Below are positions 41,735 through 41,953 of a stretch of 41,953 nt of DNA, piece after piece; the stretch's first letter is position 1, and each line of letters opens with the position of its first letter. The stretch is taken from the NCBI GenBank assembly GCA_947253625.1, contig CAMYAB010000015.1:1-41953 (forward strand), given 5' to 3'. The DNA comes from an uncultured Porphyromonadaceae bacterium. Lineage in GTDB: Bacteria > Bacteroidota > Bacteroidia > Bacteroidales > Porphyromonadaceae. The translations under genes and the position numbers were made by a program. The notes beneath the pieces were generated by a model. The model had not been told where the DNA came from. It searched no databases and saw nothing but the letters and a program-made list of their open reading frames with translations.

Positions 41735-41760
41735 GGGGGCAAAAAAAGCCCCATTTTTTT
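41735..41760 (+). terminator. Third terminator-like hairpin
   Basis: GGGGC (41736-41740), a loop of seven A, GCCCC (41748-41752), then ATTTTTTT. It directly abuts the GGTCC end of repeat copy 4. Confidence 0.65.
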
Positions 41761-41899
41761 GGTCCGAAAACGGATTTTGTAAAGCACTAAAAATCAAATT
41801 CTTGCAGAGGACCTCAAGTTTCACGGATAGAAGCGAAACTATTCACGGATAGAAGCAAAAGTTTTCACGGACAGAAGCGATTGCTTAGACGGATAGAAG
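41761..41899 (-). repeat. Dispersed 22-bp-array element, copy 4
   Basis: Minus-strand copy: units 41878-41899 (unit 1, AAGCAATCG), 41856-41877 (core with one change, CTTCTGTCCGTGAA), 41834-41855 and 41812-41833, then a 56-base tail with TTTGATTTTTAG and the terminal GGACC. It lies just downstream of the beta-barrel gene terminators, pointing back towards them, as copy 3 does. The last 54 bases of the window (41900-41953) hold nothing I recognise. Confidence 0.92.
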
Positions 41900-41953
41900 A
41901 GACTGTTGCACGAAGGCGATATGCTGCGTTGCTTTCGGAATTCGGGCTAGGTC

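Overview
The window looks like a chromosomal segment of a Bacteroidales bacterium, probably close to Porphyromonas or a relative. The reasons are the Bacteroidetes-type RpoB, RpoC and EF-Tu, promoters of the form TTTG-N19-TAnnTTTG, families largely confined to Bacteroidetes (DUF4301, PCMD lipoprotein, transglutaminase lipoprotein, the DHODH-like protein beside holB), a cdaA gene and a hydrolase-dead RSH enzyme. Most genes have a fairly high GC content. No transposase, phage gene, CRISPR array or rRNA gene was seen. Genus-level assignment is inference.

Layout. 1-505 is a gene-poor left edge with a 26-base poly-A run. 506-2200 is a lone DUF262/DUF1524 defence-type nuclease. 2253-16169 is, on the minus strand, the classic information-processing cluster: tandem promoters, then tRNA-Tyr, tRNA-Gly, tRNA-Thr, tuf, tRNA-Trp, secE, nusG, rplK, rplA, rplJ, rplL, rpoB and rpoC, ending in a 40-bp perfect palindrome terminator. 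Several gaps in this cluster contain strong RNA hairpins or competing pairings that look like attenuators or leaders. 16188-19198 (minus) is a two-gene second-messenger unit, cdaA followed by an RSH (p)ppGpp synthetase whose hydrolase site is lost. 19668-23290 (plus) is thiL-thyA-folA-yccF-murI (cofactor, nucleotide and wall precursor genes). 23412-26093 (minus) is a transglutaminase-like lipoprotein. 26490-30448 (plus) is DUF4301, aminopeptidase P and a gamma-carbonic-anhydrase-like protein. 30701-32598 (plus) is a PCMD lipoprotein overlapping a beta-barrel protein. 32918-33391 (minus) is dps. 33855-40844 (plus) is one tight operon: DHODH-like protein, holB, uup, rmlA, rmlB and a GT2 glycosyltransferase. 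40955-41623 (plus) is a second beta-barrel protein followed by three stacked terminator-like hairpins.

The most unusual signal is a family of four non-coding elements (19391-19530, 26217-26356, 32656-32796, 41761-41899). Each is 139-141 bp and is built the same way: four tandem 22-bp units sharing the 14-base core CTTCTATCCGTGAA (the first unit diverges to TCTAAGCGATCG after CTTCTATCCG), then a tail of 56-58 bases that ends in a GGACC-like box at an almost fixed distance. Two copies lie upstream of TAnnTTTG promoters in divergent intergenic regions. The other two lie just downstream of beta-barrel genes, pointing back at them. The constant architecture, with the sequence between core boxes free to vary, suggests a selected protein-binding array, a small RNA, or a non-autonomous dispersed element. 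I do not recognise it as a described family.

Other items for follow-up are an A19-U56 tertiary pair replacing G19-C56 in tRNA-Gly, and UDP-sugar-pyrophosphorylase-like motifs in DUF4301. All calls were made by reading the sequence; no database search or folding program was run.
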